The notes: generated from the letters alone by a model not told the origin. 64,000 bases of DNA from Pseudobythopirellula maris (GCF_007859945.1 NZ_SJPQ01000002.1:1032279-1096278), one strand, 5' to 3'. Positions 24,887 through 34,146 are shown, counted from the first letter of the stretch. Program-made: numbers and translations.

Positions 24887-26260
24887 TTAAAAACCACTGA
24901 CGATCGCGCTCACCGTGGCGAAGCCTTGGCCCCAGATCTTTTCGAGCGGCACGGCGGCGTAGATGCCGCGGGTGAAGACCTGCTCGATCAGTTCGTCGGC
25001 CACCTCGATCGGCGATTTGGGGACGAGGACCACGTCGGAGTCGCCGAGCCAGATCTCGTCGGCCGGCACGGGGCGGCGGCCGTAAAGGGCGCCGCGGATG
25101 TCGACCATCGTCGCCTGCAGACGCCAGTCATCGCCGCGGCGGAACACGACCACCTGCCGCAGGTTGGCGCCGTTGTTCCACCCGCCGGCCAGGGCGATCG
25201 CCTGCATCAGCGTCGTCGGGCCGGTCATCTGGAACTGCCCCGGCTGCGTCACCTCGCCGAGCACGTAGAGGAACCGCGGCGCCCGGGCCTCGAGCGCCAG
25301 CGTGACGCTCACGCCGGGGATCAGCGCGTCGTAGCGGGCGTCGATCTCCATCTTCGCCTCTTCGAGCGTGAGGCTCTGGACCCGCACGCTGCCGAGGCCC
25401 GGCAGCTGGATCTCGCCGGCGGGCGTGACCACGGCGTTGATCTGCCGGCCGCCGAGGTTGCCGCCGCGGCTGTCGACCGTCTCCAGCAGGTCCTCCAAGC
25501 GAGTGTTCACGACGATCGGCGTCACGGTGATCGCCGGCACGGTGTAATACTCCTCGAACCGCTTCTCGAGGTCTTGCTGCAACGCCTCGATCGCCCGGCC
25601 GGCGGCCGGCACGCGGCCGATCAGCGGCAGCGTGATCATGCCGTCCGGCTGCACGACCAGCTCGCGGTTGAGGCTGTCGTCGGATTGCTCGCCGGCGGCG
25701 CTGTCGGAACCCGCCGAGCCGTCGCCGCCGGCGGTGAGCGATTCGACCCGCAGCCGGTCGCCGACCTGGATGCTGTACGGCCGGGCGAGCACCTCGCGGG
25801 TGCGGAGGAAGTAGATCGCCAGCGTGTCGTCGACCCGCATGCGGTACTCGCTCACGTGCTCCGAGCGCGAGTGGCCCACGTACTCGCCCTGGGCGTACGC
25901 CTGCCAATCGATCATCCCGCGCGAGTCCCAACCGACTTCGCCTTGGCAGCAGCCCGCCGCGCTGTCGACGCCCCAGATCGGGTGCGGCGCCGCCGGGTTG
26001 CAGCCTGGGCCGCAACCGGCGCCGCACGGGCCGCACGCCTGGCACAGCTCGACGCGGGGCGATTCGACGCGCAGAGGTTGCGCCGCGTAGTCGGCCGTGA
26101 CGACGCCCGCGGGCGGGTGCGCTGCCGACGGATCGTTCGCTGAATGGCTGCGTTGCAACACCCAAGCCGAGGCGACGAGCGCGGTCGCCACGCCCAGCGC
26201 GAGCGAGATCCGCGCGGCGCCTCGAAGTCGACGATGGTTCATGGCTGATCGGTGTGGCAT
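24887..26260 (-). CDS. Wza-like polysaccharide export protein with Cys-rich N terminus
   Basis: A 457-residue protein. An N-terminal hydrophobic segment (ISLALGVATALVASAWVLQ) is followed by a Cys-rich region (CQACGPCGAGCGPGCNPAAP), then a Poly_export/SLBB module: DTLAIYFLRTREVL, LNRELVVQPDGMITLPLIGR, EIQLPGLGSVRVQSLTLEEA and the late segment LGEVTQPGQFQMTGPTTLMQ. Wza-type proteins form the outer-membrane channel for exopolysaccharide. The lipobox Cys of Wza is not evident and the Cys cluster is atypical. The start could also be 26242. It lies 17 bp after a TPR gene. Confidence 0.85.
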   Translation of the reverse strand: MPHRSAMNHRRLRGAARISLALGVATALVASAWVLQRSHSANDPSAAHPPAGVVTADYAAQPLRVESPRVELCQACGPCGAGCGPGCNPAAPHPIWGVDSAAGCCQGEVGWDSRGMIDWQAYAQGEYVGHSRSEHVSEYRMRVDDTLAIYFLRTREVLARPYSIQVGDRLRVESLTAGGDGSAGSDSAAGEQSDDSLNRELVVQPDGMITLPLIGRVPAAGRAIEALQQDLEKRFEEYYTVPAITVTPIVVNTRLEDLLETVDSRGGNLGGRQINAVVTPAGEIQLPGLGSVRVQSLTLEEAKMEIDARYDALIPGVSVTLALEARAPRFLYVLGEVTQPGQFQMTGPTTLMQAIALAGGWNNGANLRQVVVFRRGDDWRLQATMVDIRGALYGRRPVPADEIWLGDSDVVLVPKSPIEVADELIEQVFTRGIYAAVPLEKIWGQGFATVSAIVSGF

Positions 26261-26277
26261 AGGGTGGAAAAGGTTTC

Positions 26278-28173
26278 TCAACGGAGCACGGTTTGGCTGC
26301 GGACCGGCGCCATGGTTGGTTGCGTGGACGGTCGCGTGAATGCAGCGCCCGCGGGAGCGGCTTGCTGAGGCGTGGGTCGGCGTGCGGCTTGGTTGGCGGG
26401 GCTCACGGTGACCGCGGCCATCCGCCACGGTCCCGACGGCAGCGTTTGCGGGCGCGTCGCAACGCGTGGCGCGGCCTGGGGCGTTGCCGGAGCTTGGCCC
26501 GCAGCGGCAACGTTGGCGGCGGCGTTCGAACCGGCGCCATCGCCGCGGAAGGCGGCGTTGCCGACCCACACCACGCCGCGGTCGCGTGAGAAGGCGCCCG
26601 TTTGGATCTCCGTGCGGGCGAGCATCTCGGCCTGGCGTCCGATCGTGTCGGCCTCGGCGGAGTTGCCGAGCTTGCGCTCGACCGACGCCAGGTTGCGCAG
26701 CACGGTCGACTTGCGTCCCTGCTGGGCGGCGAGCGACAGCACCTCGCGCGATTGCTCGTAGCGTCCGGTCTTCGCGAGCAGCACGCCGAGCTCGTTGGCC
26801 GCCATGTAGTTGCCGGGGTGCGCGGCGAGGGCGGCGCGGTAGAGCGAGACGCTGCGAACGTTGGCGGTCGCCTCGCCCTCGCTGGGGGCGAGCCGCTCGT
26901 TGGCCTTCGCCAGCCCGTGCAGCGCCATCGAGCCGGCCTGCTCGCCGGCTACGGCGGCGGCGAGCTTGCGCTCCGCGTAGCGGCAGTAGAGGGCGAGCGC
27001 CTCCTGCGGCAGCGTGCGCACCGGGTCGGCGCCCGCGCCGAGCATCGGCGTGGTGTGCGACGCGGCGATCTGGTTCACGTTGAGGCGGGCGCCGTAAGCG
27101 TCCCGCCCCACGAAGTCGATCGCCTCGTCGAGCGCCTTCAGGCCCGCCGCCAGCGAGCGGCGGTGGCGGTCGGTCATCGCGTCGGCGTCTTTGGCGACGG
27201 CGATCTTTTGCAGCACGTCGAGGAACCGCGCCCGGGCGGCGTAGTAAGCGCCGCCTTGGCCCAGGGCGAACGCCTGCCGCACCTCGCCGCGGAGCTTGAG
27301 GCTGATGTCGCCAGACGCCGGCGTGTAGCAGAGCAGCTCGTCGATCGTCGCGTCGGCCGCCAGGCGGGCGTCGGAGTCGGCGTAACCGATGAGCGGCGCC
27401 GTGCGGCCTACGTCCAGCAGCAGGGGCTGCAGGGCGGCCGACTCCTCTTCGGAGGCGAAGGCCGACTCGTCCGAAACGATCAGACGCGGCTCGCTCACGT
27501 CTACTTCCTCCGTCGCTGCCGCCGGCGAGTCGTCCGCGAACGAATCGAGCAACGGGCCCTCGAGGAGGTGGCTATCGGAGGCCAGATCTTCAGCGTTCGA
27601 CGACTCGTCGTCGGATGGCGTCTCGATGACCAGGGCGTCCGATTCGGCGTCGCCCACCACAGCCACGTCCTCGACCGACGCGGCGTTCTCGCTGAATTCC
27701 TCGATGAGCTCGTCCAACGGCGGCAGCCGGTAGATCGCCTTGCGCATCGCCGGCCGCTCGTCGTCGCTAGGGAGCATGACGCCCCGCGAGTCGGCAAGCA
27801 GCGGCGCCCTCCCGCTATGGTTGCCGTTCTTGCTCGCGTCCGCGCCGGGCAATTGGTAGGGGATAACGTAAGACGGCTCCGAAAGGCCAAACCCTTGCAG
27901 CGGGGGCCAGGCGACGTCTTGGCGGGCCGGCGGATTGGACGTTTGACCGCTGGCCTTGCGTCCGTTGTCTTGGAACCCATCGATCGCGGCGTGCGACCCG
28001 GCCGGCGTTTGGTGGTCCGTCGTCTGCTGGAACCCCAGAGCCCAGCAGACACCAAAGGTGAGCCCGGCCACCGCCGCGACAAACGACAGCGCAGCGGCCG
28101 TCTGGGCCGCGAGGCGCAGCGGATCGATCGGCCGGGGGCGCCGAGCGGAAACGGCCTCGTTCGACGCTTCCAT
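26278..28173 (-). CDS. TPR-repeat protein with N-terminal membrane anchor
   Basis: A 631-residue protein. Cytoplasmic N terminus, one membrane helix (about 20-45, AAALSFVAAVAGLTFGVCWA), a long acidic low-complexity region (residues 130-240) and TPR-like helices near the C terminus (LYRAALAAHPGNYMAANELG then VLLAKTGRYEQSREVLSLAA). The last 100 residues are Pro/Ala/Thr-rich. Tight coupling to the Wza-like gene suggests a scaffold for export or assembly of a surface polysaccharide. The catalytic role, if any, is not seen. Confidence 0.82.
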   Translation of the reverse strand: MEASNEAVSARRPRPIDPLRLAAQTAAALSFVAAVAGLTFGVCWALGFQQTTDHQTPAGSHAAIDGFQDNGRKASGQTSNPPARQDVAWPPLQGFGLSEPSYVIPYQLPGADASKNGNHSGRAPLLADSRGVMLPSDDERPAMRKAIYRLPPLDELIEEFSENAASVEDVAVVGDAESDALVIETPSDDESSNAEDLASDSHLLEGPLLDSFADDSPAAATEEVDVSEPRLIVSDESAFASEEESAALQPLLLDVGRTAPLIGYADSDARLAADATIDELLCYTPASGDISLKLRGEVRQAFALGQGGAYYAARARFLDVLQKIAVAKDADAMTDRHRRSLAAGLKALDEAIDFVGRDAYGARLNVNQIAASHTTPMLGAGADPVRTLPQEALALYCRYAERKLAAAVAGEQAGSMALHGLAKANERLAPSEGEATANVRSVSLYRAALAAHPGNYMAANELGVLLAKTGRYEQSREVLSLAAQQGRKSTVLRNLASVERKLGNSAEADTIGRQAEMLARTEIQTGAFSRDRGVVWVGNAAFRGDGAGSNAAANVAAAGQAPATPQAAPRVATRPQTLPSGPWRMAAVTVSPANQAARRPTPQQAAPAGAAFTRPSTQPTMAPVRSQTVLR

Positions 28174-28380
28174 GCGTCTCCTGGGCGTGTTGGGGGGAGC
28201 GGGGATCGGTCGTGACGGGGCGGCGCGGTCCTTCGCGTCGCCCGGTCGCCGCGCAATGCTGGCGGGGTCTGCTCTGATGTTCGTCCCGCTGACCGGGCGA
28301 CAACCAGCAAAACCGGCCCCTCCCGACCACCCCCGCCGCCCCGCGCCCGCACGACCCGCACAGCCGGAAGGGGCTGGGAG

Positions 28381-28460
28381 TTAGGGCTGGAGCTAGGAAG
28401 CGATCGAGTGCTAGCTTCCCGCTGCTTGCTAGCCCCTAACCCCTAACTCCTAGCCCCTAC
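28381..28460. repeat. Imperfect inverted repeat with CTAGCCCCTAAC words
   Basis: A GTTAGGGCTGGAGCTAGGAA-like left part is mirrored by CTAGCCCCTAACCCCTAACT and CCTAGCCCC. A related AAGGGGCTAGGAG word recurs near 29498. It sits between the TPR gene and the MBL gene. No coding potential. Confidence 0.6.
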
Positions 28461-28462
28461 CG

Positions 28463-29437
28463 CTAAAACAGCCGGCCCTGGCGTTGCGGTTCGAGCGGCT
28501 CGGCGTTGAAGCCAAGGCCCAGCAGGTCGTCGACAAAGTCCACGGGGCCGTGCGTGCAGAGGACGCGCTTGGGCTCCACACGACGGACCGTCTCGACGAG
28601 CTCGTCGTAGTCGGCGTGGTCGGAGAGGGGCAACGCGTGGTCGACCCGCTGGCGGTACTTGGTCGACGGGTCGATCGCCCAGCCGGTCACGGCGAACGAC
28701 GTGACCCGCCCGAGCTCGGCCAGCCGGTAGCCCTTCATGCTGGGCGGGGTCGTGATGACGGCGTGCCCGGCGAGCGGGCGGCCGGCGTAGGCGGCGTAGT
28801 CGGCCCCGGGCGAGGCTAGCGCCACGCCGCACCCCTCGTACACCTGGCTGATGCGGTAGATCTCCGGGTGCTGCAACACCGGCACGCCGTGGGTGGTGAG
28901 GATCTTGGTCACTTCCTGCGACTTGCCCATCGCGTAGGCGTGGATGACCGGCGTGCGGCCGTCTGCCAGCGCGGCGTGCACCAGCTCGAGGAGCTGCTCT
29001 ATCACCACCTTGCGGGGCGGCATGCGGTAGCGCGGCCTGCCGAAGGTCGACTCCATCACCAGGATGTCCGCCTGGGGCGGGTCGGCCGGCCGGGCGGTGA
29101 GCGACTCGCCCAGCTTGTAGTCGCCCGTGTAGAGCAGCCGCTCGGCGCCGTCGTCGGCCAGCAGCATCGCCGAGCCCATGCAGTGCCCGGCCGGCGTGGC
29201 CGTGAGCCGCAGCGGGCCGTACTCGATCGCTTCGTCCCAAGGCATCTCGAGCGTCGCGAGCTTGGGGCTCATCCGCGCCCGGTAGAGCGCGGCGGTCTCT
29301 GGCGTGCAGAGCGCCAGCTCGTGCCGGCCCATATGGTCGGCGTGGGCGTGCGAGACGAACGACCGCGGCTGCCGACGGCGGAAGTCGATCGCCAGCCGCG
29401 GCCCGGTGAGCATCAAACCGTCTTCGTAGTGGAACAT
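28463..29437 (-). CDS. Metallo-beta-lactamase-fold exonuclease-like protein
   Basis: A 324-residue protein of the MBL/beta-CASP-like group related to the putative mRNA 3'-end processing factor or ligase-associated exonuclease. The metal site motif SHAHADHMG (H30, H32, D34, H35) is complete; further His/Asp are in TPAGHCMGSAM and LYTGDYK, and DHADYDELVETV lies in the C-terminal part. Substrate could be RNA or DNA and cannot be decided here. No ligase gene is nearby. The start ATG opens the compact protein. Confidence 0.85.
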   Translation of the reverse strand: MFHYEDGLMLTGPRLAIDFRRRQPRSFVSHAHADHMGRHELALCTPETAALYRARMSPKLATLEMPWDEAIEYGPLRLTATPAGHCMGSAMLLADDGAERLLYTGDYKLGESLTARPADPPQADILVMESTFGRPRYRMPPRKVVIEQLLELVHAALADGRTPVIHAYAMGKSQEVTKILTTHGVPVLQHPEIYRISQVYEGCGVALASPGADYAAYAGRPLAGHAVITTPPSMKGYRLAELGRVTSFAVTGWAIDPSTKYRQRVDHALPLSDHADYDELVETVRRVEPKRVLCTHGPVDFVDDLLGLGFNAEPLEPQRQGRLF

Positions 29438-29556
29438 CGCGTTCGTGCAGGGAGATGCGTGAGAGCAAGATGGCGAGCCGGTTGCGCCAGCGGCCTAAGG
29501 GGCTAGGAGCACTGAACTGCGCGCCAGCCCTCCGGCCGCTGACGCGGCCGGCTCGC

Positions 29557-29586
29557 CTGACACTCGGCGGGGCGCCAACCTATACT
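29557..29586 (+). promoter_or_regulatory. uppP promoter candidate
   Basis: CTGACA (29557-29562) and TATACT (29581-29586) are 18 bases apart. Five of six bases match the sigma-70 -35 box and five of six the -10 box. Transcription would begin near 29593, about 42 bases before the uppP ATG. Confidence 0.6.
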
Positions 29587-29634
29587 AGCCGCTTCGTCCC
29601 TCGCACCCGATGCCCCGTCTCCCCAGCTGCCTGC

Positions 29635-30435
29635 ATGTCGCTCCTCGAAATCATCCTGCTGGCCATCGTGCAGGGTCTCACCGAGTTCCTGCCCGTCAGC
29701 TCCTCCGGGCACTTGGTGGTGGCGAACGCGCTGCTGGGGGCCCTGGGGTACCCGCCGGCCAAGGACCTCATTGAAGTGAGCATCGTGCTGCACCTCGGCA
29801 CACTGCTGTCGGTGCTGGTTTACTACCGGCGGGAAATCGCCCGCCTCGTGGGCGAAGACCGCCGCGTGTTGCCGCTGTTGGTGCTCGGCACCGTGCCGGC
29901 GGCCATCGTGGGCGTGGGGATCAAGAAGGGGCTCAGCGACGCGGCGTCGGACGCCGTGCTAGAGAACGTGCTCTTGGCGGGCCTGATGTTCCCCGTCACC
30001 GCGGCGCTGCTCGTTTGGGGCACACGCCACCGCGGCGGCGACGAGCGTTACCAGTCGCTCGGCTGGCGCGGCGTGCTGGCGATCGGCTCGCTGCAAGCGC
30101 TTGCCATCCTGCCGGGCATCTCGCGCAGCGGGGCGACGATCGCCGCCGGCTTGGGCGTCGGGCTCGACCGCCGCAGCGCGTCGACCTTCGCCTTCCTGCT
30201 GGCGATCCCCGCGATCCTAGGCGCCGGCCTGCTCGAAGGACTTGAGGTCATGGAGAGCGGCTCGACCGGCACGCCGGTCGCCAACCTGGCCGCCGGCTTC
30301 GCCGTGGCGTTCGCCGTTGGCCTGGGAGCGCTGGCGCTGCTGATCCGACTGGTCCAGCGTGGCCACCTGGACCGCTTCGCCTGGTACCTCGTGCCGCTCG
30401 GCGTAGCGGTGGTGGCGTGGCGGCTGGTGGGGTAA
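29635..30435 (+). CDS. uppP: Undecaprenyl-diphosphate phosphatase
   Basis: A 266-residue polytopic membrane enzyme (BacA family) that dephosphorylates undecaprenyl pyrophosphate so the lipid carrier can be reused for cell-wall and glycan export. Signature motifs are the N-terminal QGLTEFLPVSSSGH and the PGISRSGATIAAG segment; both are complete, including the catalytic Glu and Arg. About eight hydrophobic helices are visible. The ATG at 29635 starts MSLLEIILLAIVQG, as in other members. The promoter lies just upstream. Confidence 0.97.
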   Translation: MSLLEIILLAIVQGLTEFLPVSSSGHLVVANALLGALGYPPAKDLIEVSIVLHLGTLLSVLVYYRREIARLVGEDRRVLPLLVLGTVPAAIVGVGIKKGLSDAASDAVLENVLLAGLMFPVTAALLVWGTRHRGGDERYQSLGWRGVLAIGSLQALAILPGISRSGATIAAGLGVGLDRRSASTFAFLLAIPAILGAGLLEGLEVMESGSTGTPVANLAAGFAVAFAVGLGALALLIRLVQRGHLDRFAWYLVPLGVAVVAWRLVG

Positions 30436-30495
30436 GGCCCCCTCCAGCCGATGTCCACTCGCCCGGCCATGTTGCTGAAGGCGCGTCGCTGCGCC

Positions 30496-33273
30496 TCACT
30501 CTTTCGCTTCGGTCCGGTTGCTAGCCACGCCGTGGATCGACAGCCTTGAGTAGCCGTAGGCGCCTTCCTCGGTCACGGGGCCTGGTTTCGTCAGTTTCTT
30601 TGGGAACTCGATGTGAGAGAGCCAGTCGGGGTTGGGGCTTGTGAGCCGCTCGAGCGCGTCGTCGAGCGACTCGCCTTCTCGCATGTTGATGATGCCCATG
30701 GGTTCGGCTAGCCAACCACGACGCCACAAGACGTTGTCCTCTCCATCGGTGAGCACCAACGCGCTGGCGAAGGGGCGGATCGTCTTGATCACAAATTTCT
30801 TCGTCCACGGCGGTTCGTTCCAGTTTCGGATCCGCAAATCCCGCTCGGGGAGTCGGGTGTAGACCACCCGCACCTGCAGCGGCGCCGAGTCGGCGACCGC
30901 GAACCCGGCGTTCTGAACCGCGTCGGTTAACTTGGCCTCGATGTCGCGTTCGGCGACTGCGCCCTGGTCGGTCTCGATGATCAGTTCGAAAGGGTCGCCC
31001 GGCCTGGCCGCCAGGAATGCTTGTTGCTCTCCCAAAACCCGCGAGTGCGCACGCGCCTCGTGATGGGGGACTTCGATCGACGCGATGTAGGGGTCTTGGC
31101 CGTCTTCGTTGCGGGGGCCGTACCAGATCCGCCCGTTGGCCGTCTCGCTGGCGAGGCCGCCGCGTGTTGAGACCCCGTACTCCCACAGCATAATGCCGCG
31201 ATTCAGGTCATATAGTCTTTGGCCGTCGGCCAGCACGAGCATGTCGTCAACCCAATCAAGCCGCTCGTCGCTGGTCGGTTTGCTCTTAGTCAGTTTGCCG
31301 AGCGGGCTGCCGTCGGCCAGGTCCCATGCGGCGATTTGGTCGATCGATGAAGCGATCAAACGGGTGCAATCGTCGCTGAGCCCGACCGCTTCGAGGCGAC
31401 TGAGATCGTGCTCCACCGTGGCCAGGTGACGTCCCTTGCGCAGGTCGAGCAGCGACACGGAGGATTCGGATCCTACGGCAAGCAACCGGCCCATTGCGCC
31501 GAGTCTTTGCACGTAAAAACGATCGCCGACGGGAATCTTGAAAACGGCCTTCGCCTCGACGAGGTCCCACAAGACCGGGTCGCTGCGAGCGACTCCCAGC
31601 AGGGCGTGCCGCGGACCGGTGAACCACGCTTGATCGACGCCGCGCCTACGCGTATCGCGGGGGCTGGGCTCCCACAGGGCGATCGTCTTAAGCCCGCCGC
31701 GGGTGATCTTCGCCAGGGTCACCTTGGTGTTCATGTCGTCATTAAAGTGAGTGCCGCCGAGCAGCACGAGGGCGCTCTCGGGGCGTACGGCGAGCGCCTT
31801 GGTATACTGGGGTAGCTCGATCAGACCGGCCGATCGCCTCCCGGCGAGGTCGAGCATCTCGAGAAAGACGCGGTCCCTGGAAGAGCCGCCATCGACCTTT
31901 CTCTGCACGATCGCCCGGCGGCCGTCGCGGGAGATATCGAGCGTGATCATCTCTTCGCCCCGGTTGCCTTGGTCAGGCAGCGGCGTGAGTTCGACCGCCT
32001 TGGTCATCGTGAAAGCGCGTTTCGGGCTGACGGCGTAATCGTTGGGGCTGAACTGCCAGGACGCGAATTCTTTGCCACGGATCTCTTTGAGCGAAGCGAA
32101 GTCGGGTTTCTTCAGCAGCGCGAGAACGCTCCGTGCGCCAGAAAAGGGGTTGGCAGCCGAGGCGAACGGGTTGCCCTTATCCTGGGCGCTCTGTTCACGA
32201 GCTGCGCGAACGTACGACTGGTCATCGGCCGAAAGCCGGTCGAGCGGCACGCGGAGTTCCTCGCCGTCGCGTTTGCTGAGTTTCACCGCATCGCCATCGA
32301 CGCCTGCGTACACGGCCTCAATCTTGTACGAGCCGCTGCGGTCGGACCACGTGCGGAGTACGAATCCGCTCCCACCAGGCTTGGTGGGGTCAATCGGGTA
32401 CAGGCTCGAGCGTGGGGCGAGAAACGCCAGTTCGGAGAGCCTCTCGATGGTGGTCCGTTGCTTGCGGCGGCTGAACTTCTCGGCCAACCTCTGCTTGTCG
32501 ACGAGCACCACTCGGACCCTGCCTAAACTATCCGGCGACCGAACGATCGCCTCATATGGCTCGCCGGCGATCAAGAGCTCGACATGGTCACCCTCCTGCA
32601 AGTCGTCGTCCTCGTCGAACCTGTTCTCCGAGACCCGATCTGAGAATGCCCGATCGCCAAAGCCCGAGTTGTCGAATGCCTCTGCAAAATCCCTGGCTAA
32701 GCTCTTCGGGAGTCCCTCCGGAGGTCCCCCTCGAAATCCCTCCGGCATGCCCCGCTGCGAGCGTGGGCTTCTGCCGCTGCGTCGCAGGCGGTCGGCGTAC
32801 TTCTCGTCGCTCAATTCAGCGGGGTCGACACGCACTCGAACCAGCCGCTCGCTCGGCTCGCTTGACACGACCTCGCCGTAATCGATTCCCGCCACGAAGG
32901 CGTCGAAGTCCGTGACCGGCGCTAGTCGAAACACGTTGTTCCGGCTTTGCCAACTGCTGGGGCCCGTCTCGGGCAATGACAGAATCATCAGGCGAGAGAT
33001 CACTTCGAGGGGGTCGGTTCCCTCGGTCTCCTCCAGCTGGTTGGCATCGGCTAGCTCCCTGTCGCCGAGCGCCATGAAGATCTCGTCGATCTCGATCGGG
33101 GCCGAGTCGGATTGCAGAAGACGTTTGTAGTTCGTGATCTCGACAAGCACGTACTCCTGCTCGGCTCCCCGTTGGCCCCAAGCCGGAACGCCGGTGAGGG
33201 TGGCCGCCATGAGTGTCGCGGCCGAATAGAGCAGGGCGCCAGTAACTTTGTATCTTCTCTTGGTGACCTTCAC
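30496..33273 (-). CDS. Large secreted SHD1-domain/beta-propeller-like protein
   Basis: A 925-residue protein starting at a GTG (33273) with GGGGAG upstream, then a signal peptide (LLYSAATLMAATLTGVPAWG). Around residues 290-340 there is an SHD1-type module (SYKIEAVYAGVDGDAVKLSK then RVPLDRLSADDQSYVRAARE), a fold greatly expanded in planctomycetes. The following 400 residues show repeated WD40-like blades (MLDLAGRRSAGLIELPQYTK, SLLDLRKGRHLATVEHDLSR, LIASSIDQIAAWDLADG). The ends are charged. Function is unknown; a periplasmic protein-interaction role is likely. A candidate promoter lies at 33315-33343. Confidence 0.78.
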   Translation of the reverse strand: MKVTKRRYKVTGALLYSAATLMAATLTGVPAWGQRGAEQEYVLVEITNYKRLLQSDSAPIEIDEIFMALGDRELADANQLEETEGTDPLEVISRLMILSLPETGPSSWQSRNNVFRLAPVTDFDAFVAGIDYGEVVSSEPSERLVRVRVDPAELSDEKYADRLRRSGRSPRSQRGMPEGFRGGPPEGLPKSLARDFAEAFDNSGFGDRAFSDRVSENRFDEDDDLQEGDHVELLIAGEPYEAIVRSPDSLGRVRVVLVDKQRLAEKFSRRKQRTTIERLSELAFLAPRSSLYPIDPTKPGGSGFVLRTWSDRSGSYKIEAVYAGVDGDAVKLSKRDGEELRVPLDRLSADDQSYVRAAREQSAQDKGNPFASAANPFSGARSVLALLKKPDFASLKEIRGKEFASWQFSPNDYAVSPKRAFTMTKAVELTPLPDQGNRGEEMITLDISRDGRRAIVQRKVDGGSSRDRVFLEMLDLAGRRSAGLIELPQYTKALAVRPESALVLLGGTHFNDDMNTKVTLAKITRGGLKTIALWEPSPRDTRRRGVDQAWFTGPRHALLGVARSDPVLWDLVEAKAVFKIPVGDRFYVQRLGAMGRLLAVGSESSVSLLDLRKGRHLATVEHDLSRLEAVGLSDDCTRLIASSIDQIAAWDLADGSPLGKLTKSKPTSDERLDWVDDMLVLADGQRLYDLNRGIMLWEYGVSTRGGLASETANGRIWYGPRNEDGQDPYIASIEVPHHEARAHSRVLGEQQAFLAARPGDPFELIIETDQGAVAERDIEAKLTDAVQNAGFAVADSAPLQVRVVYTRLPERDLRIRNWNEPPWTKKFVIKTIRPFASALVLTDGEDNVLWRRGWLAEPMGIINMREGESLDDALERLTSPNPDWLSHIEFPKKLTKPGPVTEEGAYGYSRLSIHGVASNRTEAKE

Positions 33274-33314
33274 CGTCTCCCCCCAGATCGATGTGCGACA
33301 TGCGGCAGAATCGC

Positions 33315-33343
33315 AGTATAGACCGGGCCTATTGGCGAACCAA
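33315..33343 (-). promoter_or_regulatory. Promoter candidate for the SHD1 protein
   Basis: On the minus strand TTGGTT (33338-33343) and TATACT (33315-33320) have 17-base spacing. Transcription would begin near 33308, about 35 bases before the GTG start. The -35 match is partial. Confidence 0.45.
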
Positions 33344-33493
33344 ACACTTGCCGCGTTGTCCCTCAGCCGTGGGGGACATAAACTGGGGTATTGCCCCAGT
33401 CGGCCGCCCGATGCCCACCCGGCGCCTCCCGACGACCGTAGGTCGTCGGCTGCTTTCCCCCGACCTCTGACCTCCCACCTCTGACCTCCCGCA

Positions 33494-33880
33494 ATGCCCA
33501 CCGAGGAAGAGATTTACCAGGAGCACATCCTCGACCACTACGAGGACCCGTTCCACCGCGGCGAGCTCGCCGGGGCGACGCACGCGCACGAGGACAAGAA
33601 CCCGCTCTGCGGCGACGTCGTAAAGATCGAACTCGTCATGGACGACGACGGCCGGGTGAAGGACTGCATGTTCTCGGGCGACGGCTGTGTGATCAGCCAG
33701 GCGAGCGCCTCGATGCTGCTCGAAGAGCTCCACGGCAAGACGATCGAAGAGGTGCAGAAGTTCTCGGCCGAGGACATGCTGAAGCTCTACGGCCCCAGGC
33801 TCACGCCCAACCGCCAGAAGTGCTGCCTGCTCTCGTGGCGCGTGATCCAACTGGCGATCCATTCGCCGGTGGAGTCTTGA
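33494..33880 (+). CDS. sufU: SufU/IscU-type iron-sulfur scaffold protein
   Basis: A 128-residue protein that accepts sulfur from the cysteine desulfurase SufS encoded next to it. Conserved ligands are C39 and D41 (PLCGD), C65 (SGDGCVISQAS) and C110/C111 (RQKCCLLSW). The Asp near the first Cys and the SufS partner support SufU, the zinc-dependent sulfur acceptor. However, the spacing from C65 to C110 is close to IscU/NifU and lacks the extra residues typical of Bacillus SufU. It is separated from sufS by a long inverted repeat. Confidence 0.9.
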   Translation: MPTEEEIYQEHILDHYEDPFHRGELAGATHAHEDKNPLCGDVVKIELVMDDDGRVKDCMFSGDGCVISQASASMLLEELHGKTIEEVQKFSAEDMLKLYGPRLTPNRQKCCLLSWRVIQLAIHSPVES

Positions 33881-33886
33881 GGATTC

Positions 33887-34130
33887 ACCACAGAGAGCAC
33901 AGAGGACACGGAGACGAAAAATAGGACGCGGATGAACGCGGATTGAGCGGATCATCGCGGATTTATTTCAATCGCCCCCTTTTTGTGAGGCGACCGCAAC
34001 AAGCCAGTTCTCATTCGATTCGTCAGATACTTTTTTTCTGATCCGCGTCCATCCGCTCAATCCGCGTTCATCCGCGTCCCATTCTTCTCCTGTCTTTCCT
34101 CCGTGATCTCTGTGCCTCTGTGGTTCATCC
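33887..34130. repeat. Nested inverted repeat, GGACGCGGATGAACGCGGAT family, copy 2
   Basis: Core arms of 29 bases are exact reverse complements: GGACGCGGATGAACGCGGAT at 33924 onward and its mirror at 34051-34079. Flanking outer arms also match: CCACAGAGAGCACAGAGGAC on the left and GTGCCTCTGTGGTTCATCC on the right. The whole 240-base gap between sufU and sufS is repeat. It extends into an alternative GTG at 34120. Confidence 0.92.
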
Positions 34131-34146
34131 CCCAACGATCGCCGAC

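Noticed and set aside
33887-34130. CRISPR array suggested by repeated GCGGAT words
   Set aside because: Words are in inverted, not direct, orientation and there are no regular spacers or cas genes.
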